DNA of 45,070 nt from Magnaporthiopsis rhizophila. Taxonomy: Eukaryota; Ascomycota; Sordariomycetes; Magnaporthales; Magnaporthaceae. Location: contig PYSS01000017.1 in the NCBI GenBank assembly GCA_003049465.1, forward strand, positions 373,543-418,612, read 5' to 3'. The position numbers were made by a program, and so were the translations under genes. How positions within the stretch are numbered: the first letter of the stretch is position 1; the number at the start of each line of letters is the position of its first letter. Shown here piece by piece: positions 31,834 through 43,964 of the stretch. The notes beneath the pieces were generated by a model. The model was given only the letters and a program-made list of their open reading frames with translations, was not told the origin of the DNA and ran no database searches.

Positions 31834-34800
31834 ATGGAATCCTCCCCCGTCGTCTCCCCGCCCAAAATTGTGCTCCTGGCAGTCCACCTAGCCGCCGCCG
31901 CCGACATCCCTGGCCTGACGTATCTGGTCGGCAAACACAGCCAGATATTGCGCAAGGAGCTTCTACTGCGCATTCTTCTCACCTATCTCCCCGAGACGCT
32001 ACGAAGTGCCGACTACGTCCCGTTCCTCGTTGAGGTCGAGGCCCGCAAACCTCCCCGCGATGCCGATGACGACGGTGACGGCGACGATGACGATGACAAA
32101 GAGCCCGTGAATCGCGTCGAGTTTGACGTCCCCTCCATCGAGGAGCTCCCAGACGACGTGGCCGCCAAAAAGGTCCGAAAACTGCGGCTGCTACACCTCA
32201 CGTGGCCCGAGGCGCCCAAGGAGGTAGCCTCCGACGACCACCTGTCGCTGTTTCTGTTGCGGCGCGCATACAGGATAGACGAGGAGGCGGGGCTGCTGGT
32301 CGAGATACCTGGACTGTTTGCGCCGTTTCTGGACCACTCGGCCTACCTTCGGACGTGGTTGATCTCGGTGGTTCTACCCCTGCTAAGGCGCAATTTCGAG
32401 TACTACCCCCAGCAATCCATAGAACAAACGCTCGCCGAGTTTGAGCGCCTGCCGGATCGTTCCGCCGTCTCCTTACTTCTCTCACAAACCGGCGCCCACG
32501 AGGACGGCCCTTACGATGTTGTGGGCAGGGATCTGCGGGGTATGCTAGGCCCATGGCTTTACAACGACGTCAGGTGGTCCGGCAACAAAAGGAGGGGCTC
32601 GGCCGCGTCGCCCAAAGCCGGAGCCTCCCCGTCGGCCGAAACCGAAGGTCAGGGTGGCACTTGCCCGGGTTGGGATCAGATGCTCGCATGGCTCACCTCG
32701 CACGCCTCCAAGCCGTCGTGGAAGGTCGCTGTGAGCGCCATGGAGCAGTGGGATGGCCCTGAAGACGCCGATCTTGGCGAATATGAGGGCCTGGCTTGGC
32801 TACAGGAGGAGCACCAGCAGTACATGGAGCGGAGGTATGCCCGCGCAGCACTGGCCGTGGCGTACCTCGTCCCCGAAGCGTCCGTCGAGGCGCTCAACGG
32901 GGTCCACACCACCGTGACCAAAATCATGGCCTTGCTGGATAAAGACCCCTGTACACCCCTGGACACGGCCGCCTCGCTCCTTGCCCCAATGGCGGTGCTG
33001 GACGGCGCCTCGGCCGAGATCTTGTTGGCCAAGAATGCCGCTCACCTGCGGACGGATCCCTTAGACAATGCGAACCCTCTTACAACCCCGTCGTCGGCGG
33101 CGACGCGGCTTCTGCACGCCGTTAGCCTCAGCGCGTTCATCATGACCCGCGCGGGCGCCCCTTGCACCGTGAGGCGAGCTGCCGAGCTGTGCCTGTTACA
33201 AAACGAGCGGGATCAGAAAGCTGAGGCCGCGAAGCTGCTGCACGCTGTCGCCAGCAACGGCCCCAAGACGGACGACAAATACTGGATGCGGGCCAGGAAC
33301 GAGATAATGTGGCTCCGGGACTGGGGCGCCGAGGAGAATGACGAAACCACAGCCCTACCAGGCAGCGGCAGGGGTGTCTTTGGTCAGGTCAAAAAGGAGT
33401 TTATCGAAGTTGAGATACTGAAAGCGCTGCTCAACAACACCAGTACGGCCATGCACCCGATCTGTCACCAGAACCCTCGACAAAGAGTTTGTCTCACAGT
33501 TCACTGACCTAATTGCCTTCTCGGTTAGGATACTCGCTTGCCAAGTCCCTATACGAAGACTCGGCGGACCAGCCATTACCACGCAAAGTCATGCAAGACA
33601 CAATATTTGCATGTGCGATGAGCGCATATGACAATGCCTCAAATCCCAACCGGAGCAGGGGCGGTCTCAAGAAGTGCGATGAAATGTGAGTTTAGCACAT
33701 GCCCAGGTGCCTACCATTCAGACATGAGCCGGCAGGGCTCTACGGATTCCCACCGCCCACTAACACGCCTCCAGCATCCACTCGTTCCCCAAGACGGTTG
33801 ATAAGGCGCTGCCGGCAACCCAGAGGTTAGAAGCACTGCTCCGGGCCACACAGGGGCTAAGCCAGTACCGGCTGGTACTCAAGCAGGGCGAGCCCTTTGC
33901 CCCTGTGGTTCTCCGAGTGCACAAGGACCCGGTCTCCATCGTGGAAAAGGTGTTGGAACAAAACCCCAAGAGCTACACCAACATCCAGGACCTGATCGAT
34001 GTCGGGAAGAATATGGTCGCGGCCGGACTCACGGTGCGAGACAAGGCTGGGCATTCAGCCCTGACACCAGAACAGGAACCAAGCCAACGCTTCATTGCCG
34101 AGAGGCGAGTCACGGCCATGTGCATCGACGCAGCGCTGATGGAGGACGACTTCGAGACGGCATATTCGTACGTTGTCAATCGGTTGGCCGCGGCGGGGGG
34201 TCCGCCCTCTGGCCCCGGGTCCTGCTCCCCAGCCGTATCGGACGAGTGGTCATGGAAGGCAGCGCTGCAGGCGGGTAAGTATCGCCGGACAGCGCGGACT
34301 ATGCGGCCGACACACCTGGGTACCGGCAGCGGCAACCCCGAGATCCGGCACCTCGAGCAGCGCATAGAGTGCCTGTCGGCGGCGCTGCGCATCGCCCCCA
34401 CCGCGACGCTGCAGGAGATCCTCAACGCGTTCCGGCGCTGCGAGGAGGAGCTCGACGTGGCCGTCCGCGCCGAGGCCGAGCGCGAGCGTGCCTGGGATGA
34501 CGCCGGCGACATGCAGGCCATGCCGGGCGGCTTCGCTGCCGCCGCCGTCTCCGACCCCGCCGCCCCCGGCCGCGCGGCCGGCAGCTTTTCCAGCGCGGCC
34601 AGGCAGCAGGCGGACGAGGCGCCGCTGTCGCTCTTCGACCTGTCGCGGGCGACGGCGCGCGCGGCGCAGAAGAACTTTTCGGCTCTGTCAAGCCTCAAGC
34701 GGCAGCCTGGGAACGCGAGGGACGCCTCACCCGCCGCTGGTAGCGTACGGAGCGCCGACCACAACGAGCCGTCGCTGGCGTCGTCGCTGGCGTCGCTGAC

Positions 34801-34972
34801 GTCGATCTCCATGTCGGCGTCTTCGTCGCAGCAGGGCGCCGACCACTCGGACGGCGAGCCGCGGACGCGGAAGAGGGACCAGTTGAGGGAGGCGGCCGTC
34901 GGGACGCTGGTGTCGGGGGTCGGATGGCTCGTTGGCGCACAACCTGCGGACCGCGGCCAGGATAGGGACTGA
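31834..34972 (+). CDS. Sec39-domain protein (Dsl1 tether complex subunit, NBAS-related)
   Basis: Three exons, 31834-33442, 33529-33685 and 33775-34972, giving 987 aa. The Sec39 domain begins at once: KIVLLAVHLAAAADIPGLTY, then HSQILRKELLLRILLTYLPE. It continues through an all-helical repeat structure. Splicing restores LLNNTRYSLAKSLYED (exon 1/2) and KKCDEIIHSFPKTV (exon 2/3), both typical of filamentous fungi. Sec39 is part of the ER-resident Dsl1 complex, which captures COPI vesicles returning from the Golgi. A Asp-rich insertion lies near residue 80. The last 190 residues are Ala/Ser-rich and less conserved. An in-frame ATG at 31741 would add 31 residues; I prefer 31834 because family similarity starts there. 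A perfect GTAAGT inside exon 3 (34275) must be ignored by the splicing machinery. Confidence 0.9.
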
Positions 34973-35412
34973 CGCGGTGGTGTCTGTTGCGGCGGCATGC
35001 GTTTCTTGCATCTTTGAATCAGGCCACTATGGATATGGATATCCGCTCGTTCTTCATAGATGAGATTCCTTGGTGATGAAAACTATGACTTGTATGATTG
35101 TTGACAGGCCTCCTGATTCTGCCCGAATGTGAAGGACCGCGGAGCTGTCAACTGGCAGGTCAAGGGTTGGGAAAACTCGCATGCGTCCATCGCCAGGAAC
35201 AAGAGCGCCAAGACGAAATACCCGGGGGGCGTCAACTCGATGTTCCCATGGAAATTACCAGTCTCATGCCAAGACGCCAACGAGACGAAACGAACAGCCA
35301 GCCGAGGGAGGCTGAGTTGGCATCCTACCTCCTCCACGCCGCCGCGTCGCGCGTAGCTAATTTCCCCTTTTCTCGAGCACGGCCGGGCGTCGTCATCTCT
35401 ATCACAGCCGCT

Positions 35413-35442
<30 letters not shown>
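35413..35442. repeat. trinucleotide microsatellite (GTC)10
   Basis: Ten GTC units. Both strands are open through it (poly-Val or poly-Asp), which explains the spurious overlapping frames here. Confidence 0.9.
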
Positions 35443-35444
<2 letters not shown>

Positions 35445-38400
35445 AGCCAATGTTTCTCTGGGGGCGCGCCCTGTGTACTTGGCGCGCTCCAGATGGTCCA
35501 TTTGGAATGCCCCGTTTTTTTCTATTGCCTAAGCAGTTTTGGCGTTTGCGAGCAGCAGCAGCCACGCTGCGAATTCATGTCAGCCTAGACGGCGATGCCG
35601 AAGGTATTTTCCAAGTTTGTTCTTTCTCGCTTATGTCGTTGTTGAATTGGTTGTATCTTCACATCCACTCACCCACCCAGCCACAAAAGGCTTAGAGCTT
35701 TTGCATTAGAATAAAAGCATAGACACAAGATAGATGGATACATCGATGCATGTCTCTTTTCCTATACCTCATCGGTGTAGTTGACGGCAGGCGGCACACC
35801 CCGTCAGACGGTATTCGGAGGACAGCCGGGAAGTGACATTTCCGCAAATTGCAAACGGGGAGAACAAAAAGCCGCCGGCCTGATCACTATTCAAACATGC
35901 AGCCATAGGCCTAGAAGCGGTTGTGATTGGTATGACTCCTCAGGCATCATCTGTCGATCCCTCCCGCTTGCCCCGTGGCCATGGAACAGCAAGACGGGCC
36001 ATCTAGAGCACCGAAAGCCTAACGGCAGAGTGCGGAGGCTGGACCCAACCCCGAGCACCGAGGGGGTCAGCCCCCGGGGTCTTGGCAAAGTGCGAAGCGA
36101 AAAGGCGGCCGGAAGACTCACACGCCCAGAAGCGGGAGGTCGCATTTTGGTTTTTTTTTTTTTCTGGGGTTTGTTTTTTTTTTTTAGCACGTTGGAGATG
36201 GATGAGAGACTGGCCAAGTTGCGTGGGCCCCACATGCCCACAACCTTGGGGACGCAAGCATTTGACAAGCCTCAAAGGGCGTAGGTGCAGTAAATACGCT
36301 GGGCCACCACTAGGGCCACGAGTACCGAGACCCCCCTTATTTATTTCGAGGCTTCGTCACAGGTGACCAGCTATCCGGAATAGGTAACTCGTGTTCTTTT
36401 TTGCTGCTATGCGCATAGTTGGTGTGGTCAGTGCGCTCATATGAGTCATCACGCATCGCACCTGGCTCAATTCAGGCCATCCATGTTTCGCGAATCCCGC
36501 TTGCGTTGATGTAACCGCACAGAGCCGGCTGGTCCCCGGGTCTAATGCGGAGTGAAACGCCGCCTTTGTGCGTCGGGAGCGGGCTGTTCTGTTGTGGTAG
36601 TTTTTACACAGGCCTCGCTCACAAACCCGCCTATCTCCGAGCTCACGCGGAGCATCCTGCAGCGGCTGGAGATGCGTCACTCCAACTGCAGGACCCTGAC
36701 CTACCTCAAACCCGAGCACAGACATCGCCGCCCCAGAGCTATCGGTTTAGCCCGGCACAGACCTCTGCATGTTGGTTGGTAGATCCCTAGGTACCTAGGC
36801 ACCACCTACCCATCAAGGTGAGCGAGCCGTAATCACGGTAACTTGTCAAGAATGCCTCCTGCCACGCCTCCTCTGGCCGTATTCTCTCCGGATTCTCTCC
36901 GGATAGCCAATGACGGCCGTTTCCAAGGCTCCGGGTACCAGATCCATCAGCCTGTGCCACCACAAAGCTCTCTCTTAGCCTCTAGCCGATTTCTATGTAT
37001 ATCGACAAGACCATCAAGACACTCAACCATAGGACACAACGCCCGTCAGCTGCTTGATTTCAATTTCGTTGCCAGTCAGCCTAGAACACAGCCTCGGCCT
37101 CAGCTCTTAGGGATGCGGGTGCTTTGCAGGGCCCGTGCTATAGGAACAGGTACCATGTATTATAACTTGTCAAGTAACTCACGCGAGCAAATAAGGTCGG
37201 GACCGAAGCCGTCCTCGAGACGTTTACGTGAGGTCCCCGTGCTCTCTCTGACCACCACAAAACAGTCGCGGGTCAACCGCAACCCTCTTGGTGGCATTGC
37301 CCAGGTGGTGGCTGTGCGTCACCGGCTTTGTGTGTACCTAGGTAGGTAGCATGGAACATTTCAGAATGGCCTCAAAAGCGCCTGCGGGAGATTTGCAGTC
37401 GCAAGCAAGTGCGTGCGCAACCCATTGTTTAAGGCAGGCGGCAGTCGACGTAACCCTGCGAGAGTACATACCTGCTAGGATGGCTGCCTTGTGGTCGAAA
37501 CCACACGCCCCCACCACCACTGCGCGGCTCCGGAACGACATGCGAGGGTTGGAATTCCGCTGTTGGACGCACACCACACTTACAGCGTTGGTCGCGGTTC
37601 CTGACACGTCCGCGCTGAGCATCAAATAGGTCAAATTGATCTGCCTACCTAGACCGAAATTGCTGCCATGGATTCGTCGATAATTTTGCGCGCAGCGTCT
37701 ACCCGTCGCGTGCCGACGAGACGAAAAACCTCAGGCGAGTTCAGGCCGCAGGCCGCAGAGGATGCTGGCCAGCTGACCTGGGGAATTGGCGGGTAGGAGA
37801 CGTCAAGTTAGGGATCGAGGTCACTCGTCTCCACAATTAAGCTTATTCCTCATGCCAACAAGGCTGGTGGGTACGTACCTTGTCGTCTGAATTACAGTGT
37901 TGACACTGTAAGGGAAACCTTACCCGCCGCCTTTTTGATCGGGTGGAAACGGCGACCATTTTTGTTTCTTCTTTGCAAATCGAAACAAGCAAGGATTCGC
38001 CCATGGATGCTCATCAATGCTTCTCACGGCCTTGTCCTCTCGCTTAGATGGTATTCACATTCAGCCAATCTGTTTCGTTCCGTTTCTTTTTCTTCCTTTT
38101 CCTGGCAGGACGATAATCGCGCGGGGTGCACGCCAAGTCATTCAAATCACCCGCCCTTGTCCTTTTGCTTCTTAGCCCGCTTTTCGTATTTCGTGTTTGT
38201 CTCTCTTCCTTGCCGGCGCCAAGCTCAGCTCGCGGCTGGGGTCCCTGCTGGCCTCGGTTTCGCATCGAGAGCACCCAAGGGCCCCTCGCGCATCAGATTA
38301 ACCACGTCCGACTATACTTTCACCAAGTACCCTGATGGATGAGTCTTTTCACCCACCCATCCCAGTGAGCGGACGCGCATGGCATGTCCCACTTCACGTT

Positions 38401-39408
38401 ACATGCATGCACTTTGCGGCTCCACGTCCCGTCCTCGTCCACCCGTCCCCATGTTTCCTGTCATTTACCTAGCCTCTACATGCCCTGGCCCTGGATGGCA
38501 GGTATTCAGTACCGAGAGTCTATCGGCCAAGGAGATCCCAGACCCACGGGCACGCCCCTCCCTGCCGCTCTTTTTTACACTCCGCCGTTGACTCCCTACA
38601 GTCCGTCCACACCACCACCATCCACACCTCACACCCTGGTTCCCGTGCCTCGATCCTACGGTCCGCCCCAGGCACACTCTACGCTCGCGGCCCCGCCGCC
38701 GTTGACAATTAGGCATTCCCTTCGTCGATAAATGCGGACATGGCTTGGCTGTCGTCCTGTAGCTGGGGCCTCAAAGCCACGAACCACCGTAACATTTCTG
38801 TTGTGGGGGCGCAGACCAAGCTTCTTCGTCATCTCTTCTCCTTGACAAATGCAGCGTCACCACCTCCCGGATGTTATCCCCCATATGGCCCGCTCTTCCG
38901 CCGACCTAAGCTTCCCGCGATAATTTCTTCCGCGTCATCCCCTCAGGCATCATCCTGTTTTGAGAACCATCCTTCATATCTCATAGTCTGTCTATACACC
39001 CCCTTCTTTGCTGGTGGAGCAATACTGTGACTCGACTTATACACGTCCTCCTCCCCCTGGCTAAGCCCTATGGGTCTTGTAACCCCGTCAGCCTCGTGAT
39101 TTGTGATATCTCTGGAGTTGAGGCGGGTATCCATCGACAGCGGCTGGGGCGCTTCACCTTGCCGATACCCGATACTGTCTTGCCGGAAGCAATACTCTCG
39201 TTTATTTAAAGATCCACGTATTCCCGCTTCCAGAGGTCGGTATCAACAACATCATCATCAACAACAACCCACGTTTGGCATTGCCGTAGACCTCCCGCCT
39301 CGAACCCCACCCTTATTCGATAGCCCACATAATATCTTCTTATAATCGATCCCGAGCCGGACGTGGGACCTCTAATATCTCTGGCGACTGAGTCGTTCTG
39401 TTTGGCAT

Positions 39409-39414
39409 ATGTGA
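39409..39414 (+). promoter_or_regulatory. minimal start-stop uORF (ATGTGA)
   Basis: ATG followed directly by TGA, 30 bases before the ATG of the bZIP-like gene and the nearest upstream ATG. Such start-stop elements can stall ribosomes and lower translation of the main frame. It applies only if this part of the leader is in the mature mRNA. Confidence 0.4.
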
Positions 39415-39444
39415 GCCACTCTTGTCACTTGCGCCCTCTTCTAC

Positions 39445-40296
39445 ATGTCCTCCTCGCAAGACCCTCAAGATCGAAAAGGCAAAGGCGTGCCGACCTATTC
39501 GCTTGAGATCTTGGAGGAGACGGCAGATCAAGCCCAGTCTGCTCACCAGCACGGCACCACAGAGAAGTCGAGGTGGAAGCGGAAGAGCAAGAGCAAGAAG
39601 GACCAGTCGGGATCCGACACAGAGACAGAAGCCCCCAAGATGTCGTCCCGCTCGTCAAAGACGTCGTCTCCATCCGAGTCGACCAAGAAGCACGGCTCTT
39701 CGTCCAGACACAGGGCCCCTCAGAATGAGGACTGGACCGAGGTGACAGACCCCGAGGAGAGGAGGCGCATCCAGAACCGGATCGCCCAACGCAAGTTCCG
39801 TATGTCGCCTATTCCGCCCGCCCCGCTCTTTTTTCCCATTTGTCGTAAAAAAAAAATACATATAGGCCGACTAACCGAAACAATAACAGGAGGCAAAGCC
39901 AAGGAGCAGAGGGAGAAAAATGAGAGGGATCAGCGCAACATGGAGCATGCGGGCGACAGCTATCGCGTGCCCGAGGCCGGCGAGATGGCAACCGACGTGC
40001 AGGCCGCGCTCTCGGGCCTGCCCTGGGGCGGCCTCAACATGCAGTACGCCATGGGCCGCGGCCCCGAGGGCGGCTACGGCAGCGGCGGCCACGGCGGCGG
40101 CGCCAGCCACCCGGCCTCGGACCCCATCTACACCGACAACACGCACTACCTCAGCCCCTACGCGACCAGCTACCCGTACACGGGCAGCACCGGCTGGGAC
40201 GACCAGACGGGCAGCAGTCCCGGCGGCGAGCAGCTCTACTACGACAACAGTACGACTTCTTACTACTACGACTACGATACGAGCCCAAGACAATAA
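39445..40296 (+). CDS. bZIP-like transcription factor with a YAP-type basic region
   Basis: Two exons, 39445-39799 and 39890-40296, giving 253 aa. Residues 1-95 are hydrophilic, rich in Ser, Lys and Glu. The basic region is DPEERRRIQNRIAQRKFR (102-119), with Asn111, Ala114, Gln115 and Arg119 of the fungal NRxAQRxFR pattern. The intron (donor GTATGT, branch CTAAC, acceptor CAG) splits the codon of Arg119. The following helix, GKAKEQREKNERDQRN, is charged but lacks leucines at heptad spacing. Then comes a block AALSGLPWGGLNM, which I recall from related fungal proteins annotated as bZIP. The C-terminal 100 residues are Gly/Tyr/Ser-rich and disordered. Likely a nuclear DNA-binding regulator; targets unknown. 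A six-base start-stop uORF lies 30 bases upstream of the ATG. Confidence 0.82.
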   Translation: MSSSQDPQDRKGKGVPTYSLEILEETADQAQSAHQHGTTEKSRWKRKSKSKKDQSGSDTETEAPKMSSRSSKTSSPSESTKKHGSSSRHRAPQNEDWTEVTDPEERRRIQNRIAQRKFRMSPIPPAPLFFPICRKKKIHIGRLTETITGGKAKEQREKNERDQRNMEHAGDSYRVPEAGEMATDVQAALSGLPWGGLNMQYAMGRGPEGGYGSGGHGGGASHPASDPIYTDNTHYLSPYATSYPYTGSTGWDDQTGSSPGGEQLYYDNSTTSYYYDYDTSPRQ

Positions 40297-42615
40297 ACGG
40301 GAGGCTCGATCGGAAACTCTTCTGCTCTTTTTTTTTTTGTTGTTTCAACTACTTTTTTCTTGGGTATTTCATATATCAGAACCAATCGAGGTCTGACGGT
40401 AGCAAGCGGATTTTGGCATACATGGATCACGGTCGGGTTACAGGGCATATCAGCCCAGAGGGTCAATCAGATCCTGATGGCTTTTTTTTTTTTCCCTCAA
40501 TTTTACTGGCGTTGGAGGGACTGTATCTGCATCTCATGCTTTCTGTTTGACATCATCATCTTCCCCCCACTCCGGTTTTTGTACAACAACTCTCCTTCTG
40601 CTTACTTTCTCTTCCTGTTGTTTTTACTAGACTGTTTCTCCTAGACCTTCTCCCTTCAGCCCTGACAGACGGACGCAAGTCAAGGACAACCCGGTTAGAA
40701 TAGCATCTCCACACACACACATACACACACAAGATAGACAGGCACCCCTAGAGCCGGCGGGCAGAGAACGCCCAGCTACGCGCCTGGGGGGAAGCACAGG
40801 GCGGAGACATACCCAGAAAGTTGCCGAGAGGCCACTTTGCTGGCTGGACCTGTCCAATAATCTCAACACACCCCATTTTTCACGAATGCGTATAGAATCT
40901 CTTCTCGCTTGTTCGCGTGCTGTAGCTCCGCCACGTTCGCTTGGCGGGTGCAACCCCAGCAGGGTTCCAGCCCCAAGCCCAGTCTCTAAAGCAACGACAA
41001 GGAACCGGCCAAATCATGGCGGCTTTTTGGCTCCCTTCTTGTCAAGGCAGCAATTTTTTGCTGCAGTAGTGCCGATTGTTAATCGGCCCGCTTCAGGCTA
41101 AGTACCTTCGGATTTAACAAGCGAGCTCTCGGCCGAGTTTGGTCGCCCGGCTTGTGTGCAGATCACAACATCTTTATCGAACAGGTTGAATAGCCTTACC
41201 AGCCTGCAGGATGCAGATCTTATCATGTGCCTAGTATATGTCCGAGGATTTACGGTACATATAGATGTGGCGTGCTACGTTCCAGCCCGCATACGCGCTC
41301 TCCCTGAAAGCGCAGTCCCAACCATGCACCCTCAACCTCAAAGTTTGTAATTTTTCTACACACCACCACGACGCCCCGTCACAGTCACCTCTCAAACGTC
41401 CAATCCTCATTTCGAACGGACACCATGGCCTGTCCAAGGGCGCAAGCGCGCACACGAGGACCTCGAACTGCACACGTAAGGCAGCAAGGCCAAGTATCGC
41501 AACGTGATTTCTTTCCAACCGCGCGATATCCCAAAAGCTGCCATTCCTCCACGGTGATTGGCGCGGAGGCGGGCGCCGGCAGGGGGCACACGCGCCTTCC
41601 TCATCACTCCCAGGGGCTAGCTGGAGAGCCGCGTGGTTGGTGACAACCTAACATTCCGCGTGTGATGAGAATGGATGGGTGTGTAGGTAGTGAGTGAGGC
41701 TTGAGCGTGAGGGGGGACCCAGGGCGTGAAACATCGTGAAGGACGGGGCGTTGGTGCGATATGATCAAGCTATCCGGAGGACGCCGCAGTCATGGGTTTT
41801 CTAGCCGGGGCACCAACCATGCCGAAAGAGGAATCATGCCGCGAATTTAAACCGTGCCTGCCAAGCCATGCACAGAATCAGGTCGAAGGTCCATGTGCAT
41901 GTATAGATTCAGGTTGACGACTGTATGATGTGGCACCTTAGGCAGCAACATGCCGACACATGACGTATGCCGGAAAGAGGCAGGGGAGCCGGAAAGACGG
42001 AGCGAACGAAGAGAACGGGCGCGGGGAGCTCCTTAATCTCCGGCGGCTCGTGAGCGAAGCCACGATGTGTCTGTCCATTCTGGGCCGCCGTTCGCGGCAC
42101 GCTGGTGGCCTTGCAGCAGGAAATGGAGGGAGGCTGTGCAAAAGTACGATAACCTGAGGTGTCGAGGAGTCACCACGTAATGTCACTTGGAAGGGGGGTC
42201 TCATGTGGATTGCGCCAAAGCATAGGCGCCGTCAAATGGACGGAGCCGAATGCGAGGAATACTCGGTCGACGCAGCCTGGCCAAGCTTTCTGAGGTAATC
42301 CCGACGCGGAGATGGTGTTGGCGCACAGTGCCGGCAATTCCCCGCGACTTCACCCCAACCTCCTTGGAGCACGTGGTGCAACTTTCTTCTTCAGGGTTAG
42401 CGCGGTCGCGGTTATCCATGGCCCCACAGCACTGCTTATCGTGACTGACCGCCCGGCAGAAACAGGGGAGCTGTTCTTGTCGCGACAAAAAAAAAAAAAG
42501 GTGGTCCCCGCCTCGGCTCGAAATTGTCAGGATCGCTTCACACCTACCTAAAGTTGGTGTTGCTGCATCCGGACTTGATCGCCATCTTATCCGCTGCAGG
42601 TCGCTTCACGCAAAT
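40297..42615. other. 2.3 kb spacer upstream of the SMAP-domain gene
   Basis: No convincing gene. The left end is T-rich 3' region of the bZIP-like gene, with an imperfect CA microsatellite near 40711-40731. The right end has an A13 run (42487-42499) and the SMAP gene leader. Frames of up to about 108 codons show no family resemblance. Confidence 0.45.
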
Positions 42616-43964
42616 ATGGCAGAAAACGCCAATGGGACCGGAGACGGTCCCTGGATCAAGCAGGATCAGGGACAATTGAAGAATGCGGCCGAACTCAAAG
42701 GTATGTTCTGCCCCCTGCTCGAGAGTCATAGATAGAACCTCGAATAGTCTAGACAACGCCCAACAGCTTTGCTGACCATGCCGGCCGAGTGCCGAGACCA
42801 GAGGCCAAGCGCTTGAGGAAGGAGGCCATGCGCAAGGCGCGGGCCGAGACCCGCAAGCAGAAGCGGGCGATCAAGGCCGAGGCCAAGAGGGCGCGCAAAC
42901 TCAACACCAAGCGGGCGGGCAAGTGGGCGTCGGAGACTCGCAAGGCGCAAGAAAAGATCAAGAAGGCCATCAACAGGCCCGACAAGACGGCGAAGCGCAT
43001 CCGCCGCATGGGGCTACGCGCCGACAAGCTCAAGGCCCAGGCCATCAAGCTTATGGCCGAGGCGGAGAGGGCCAAGGCGACCTACGAAGTGCTCATGAAG
43101 CGGGAGCAGGAGCGCAAGGATAAGGAAAAGGCCGACAAGGAGGCCGAGAAGTCCGAGAAGAGGGAGGCTATGGGTCTGGGTGAAGGCGACTTTGTGGGCC
43201 TGGATGTCGACTCGGACGAGGAAGTTGCGCCGCCAAACAAGTCTGCCGCCAAGAATGCCGACACTGCCCCGGATGAGAGCGATGACTCTGATGCTTCCAG
43301 CAGCGAGGACGAAGATTCGAGCGAAGAGGACTTGAGTGAGGATGAGTCGAGCGAGGAGGAGAAGCCCAAGCCCAAGTCGCGCAACAAGTCGAAATCGAAC
43401 CCAAAGCCCGACCCTGCCCCCGCAGTTGTGTCCGAAGACAAGAAGAAGTCAAAGAAGGACAAGGCAAAGGACGGCAAGAAGCCAGCAGAGGAGAAGCCAG
43501 TAGAGGCACCGGCGTCCAAAGAGCAACCCGTCGAGCCTAGAGAGAAGGAGGCCAAGAAGGCGCGCAAGGCCGGGAAGAAGAGAAAGCGGGAGCAGGAGAC
43601 CCCTGATGCATCCCCCGAGGCCGAAGAGGAGGCTGCCACCAAGAAACAGAAGAAGTTCAAGAAAAAGAAGGGCAAGGATGCGGATGCGGCACCTGCCGAG
43701 CAGAGCAAGAAGCCCTCAGCGTCGGCGGCGCAGTGGAACGTGTCCGACTTGGAGGGCGGAGCCGCGCGGCAAAGTAAGTTCCTCAAGCTGCTCGGAGGCA
43801 CCAAGGGCGGCGGCGCCTCACCAGTGGCGGATGCTACCGGTACCAAGTCCACGACCCAGGCCGGCAATGCTAGCCGCTCCGAGGCTGACCTCCTCTACCA
43901 GTTTGACTATGGCATGAAGATGAAGCATGAGATGGGTGGGCAGAAGAGGGGCTTGGGGGCGTGA
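42616..43964 (+). CDS. lysine-rich acidic protein with C-terminal SMAP (small acidic protein-like) domain
   Basis: Two exons, 42616-42700 and 42802-43964, giving 415 aa. Residues 29-130 form a highly charged Lys/Arg/Ala helix (EAKRLRKEAMRKARAETRKQ and onward), probably coiled-coil or RNA-binding. Residues 150-310 alternate acidic Asp/Glu/Ser clusters with Lys-rich nuclear-signal-like stretches. The C-terminal block QWNVSDLEGGAARQSKFLKL (339-358) is the SMAP domain hallmark, followed by YQFDYGMKMKHEM. The composition points to a nuclear or nucleolar protein; the precise role is unknown. Donor is GTATGT. The acceptor is taken as the CAG ending at 42801; a GAG 12 bases earlier is also in frame and would add four residues. 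Confidence 0.78.

Larger units (their letters stand above)
34973..39444. other. 4.5 kb spacer between Sec39 and the bZIP-like gene
   Basis: No convincing gene on either strand. It contains (GTC)10 (35413-35442), T-rich patches (36151-36184), a 14-base palindrome CCTAGGTACCTAGG (36786-36799), a TACCTAGGTA (37335-37344) and an 11-base tandem duplication ATTCTCTCCGG (36881-36902). From about 38000 to 39444 the plus strand is strongly C/T-rich with CAA and CAT runs, as expected of a long promoter and 5' leader for the bZIP-like gene. Several short plus-strand frames in that leader could act as uORFs. Confidence 0.5.

Noticed and set aside
34275..34329. Possible intron in Sec39 starting with a perfect GTAAGT and ending CGGCAG
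   Set aside because: It is 55 bases, so removal would shift the frame, and the sequence inside (KYRRTARTMRPTHLG) is a conserved coding block as I recall it from fungal Sec39 proteins.
35083..35565. Minus-strand frame of 160 codons with an Asp run
   Set aside because: It exists only because the (GTC)10 microsatellite is open in several frames. The rest has no protein character.
38384..38731. Plus-strand Pro/Ser-rich frame of 115 codons before the bZIP-like gene
   Set aside because: Composition simply reflects the C/T-rich leader. No family resemblance, and several overlapping frames are equally open.
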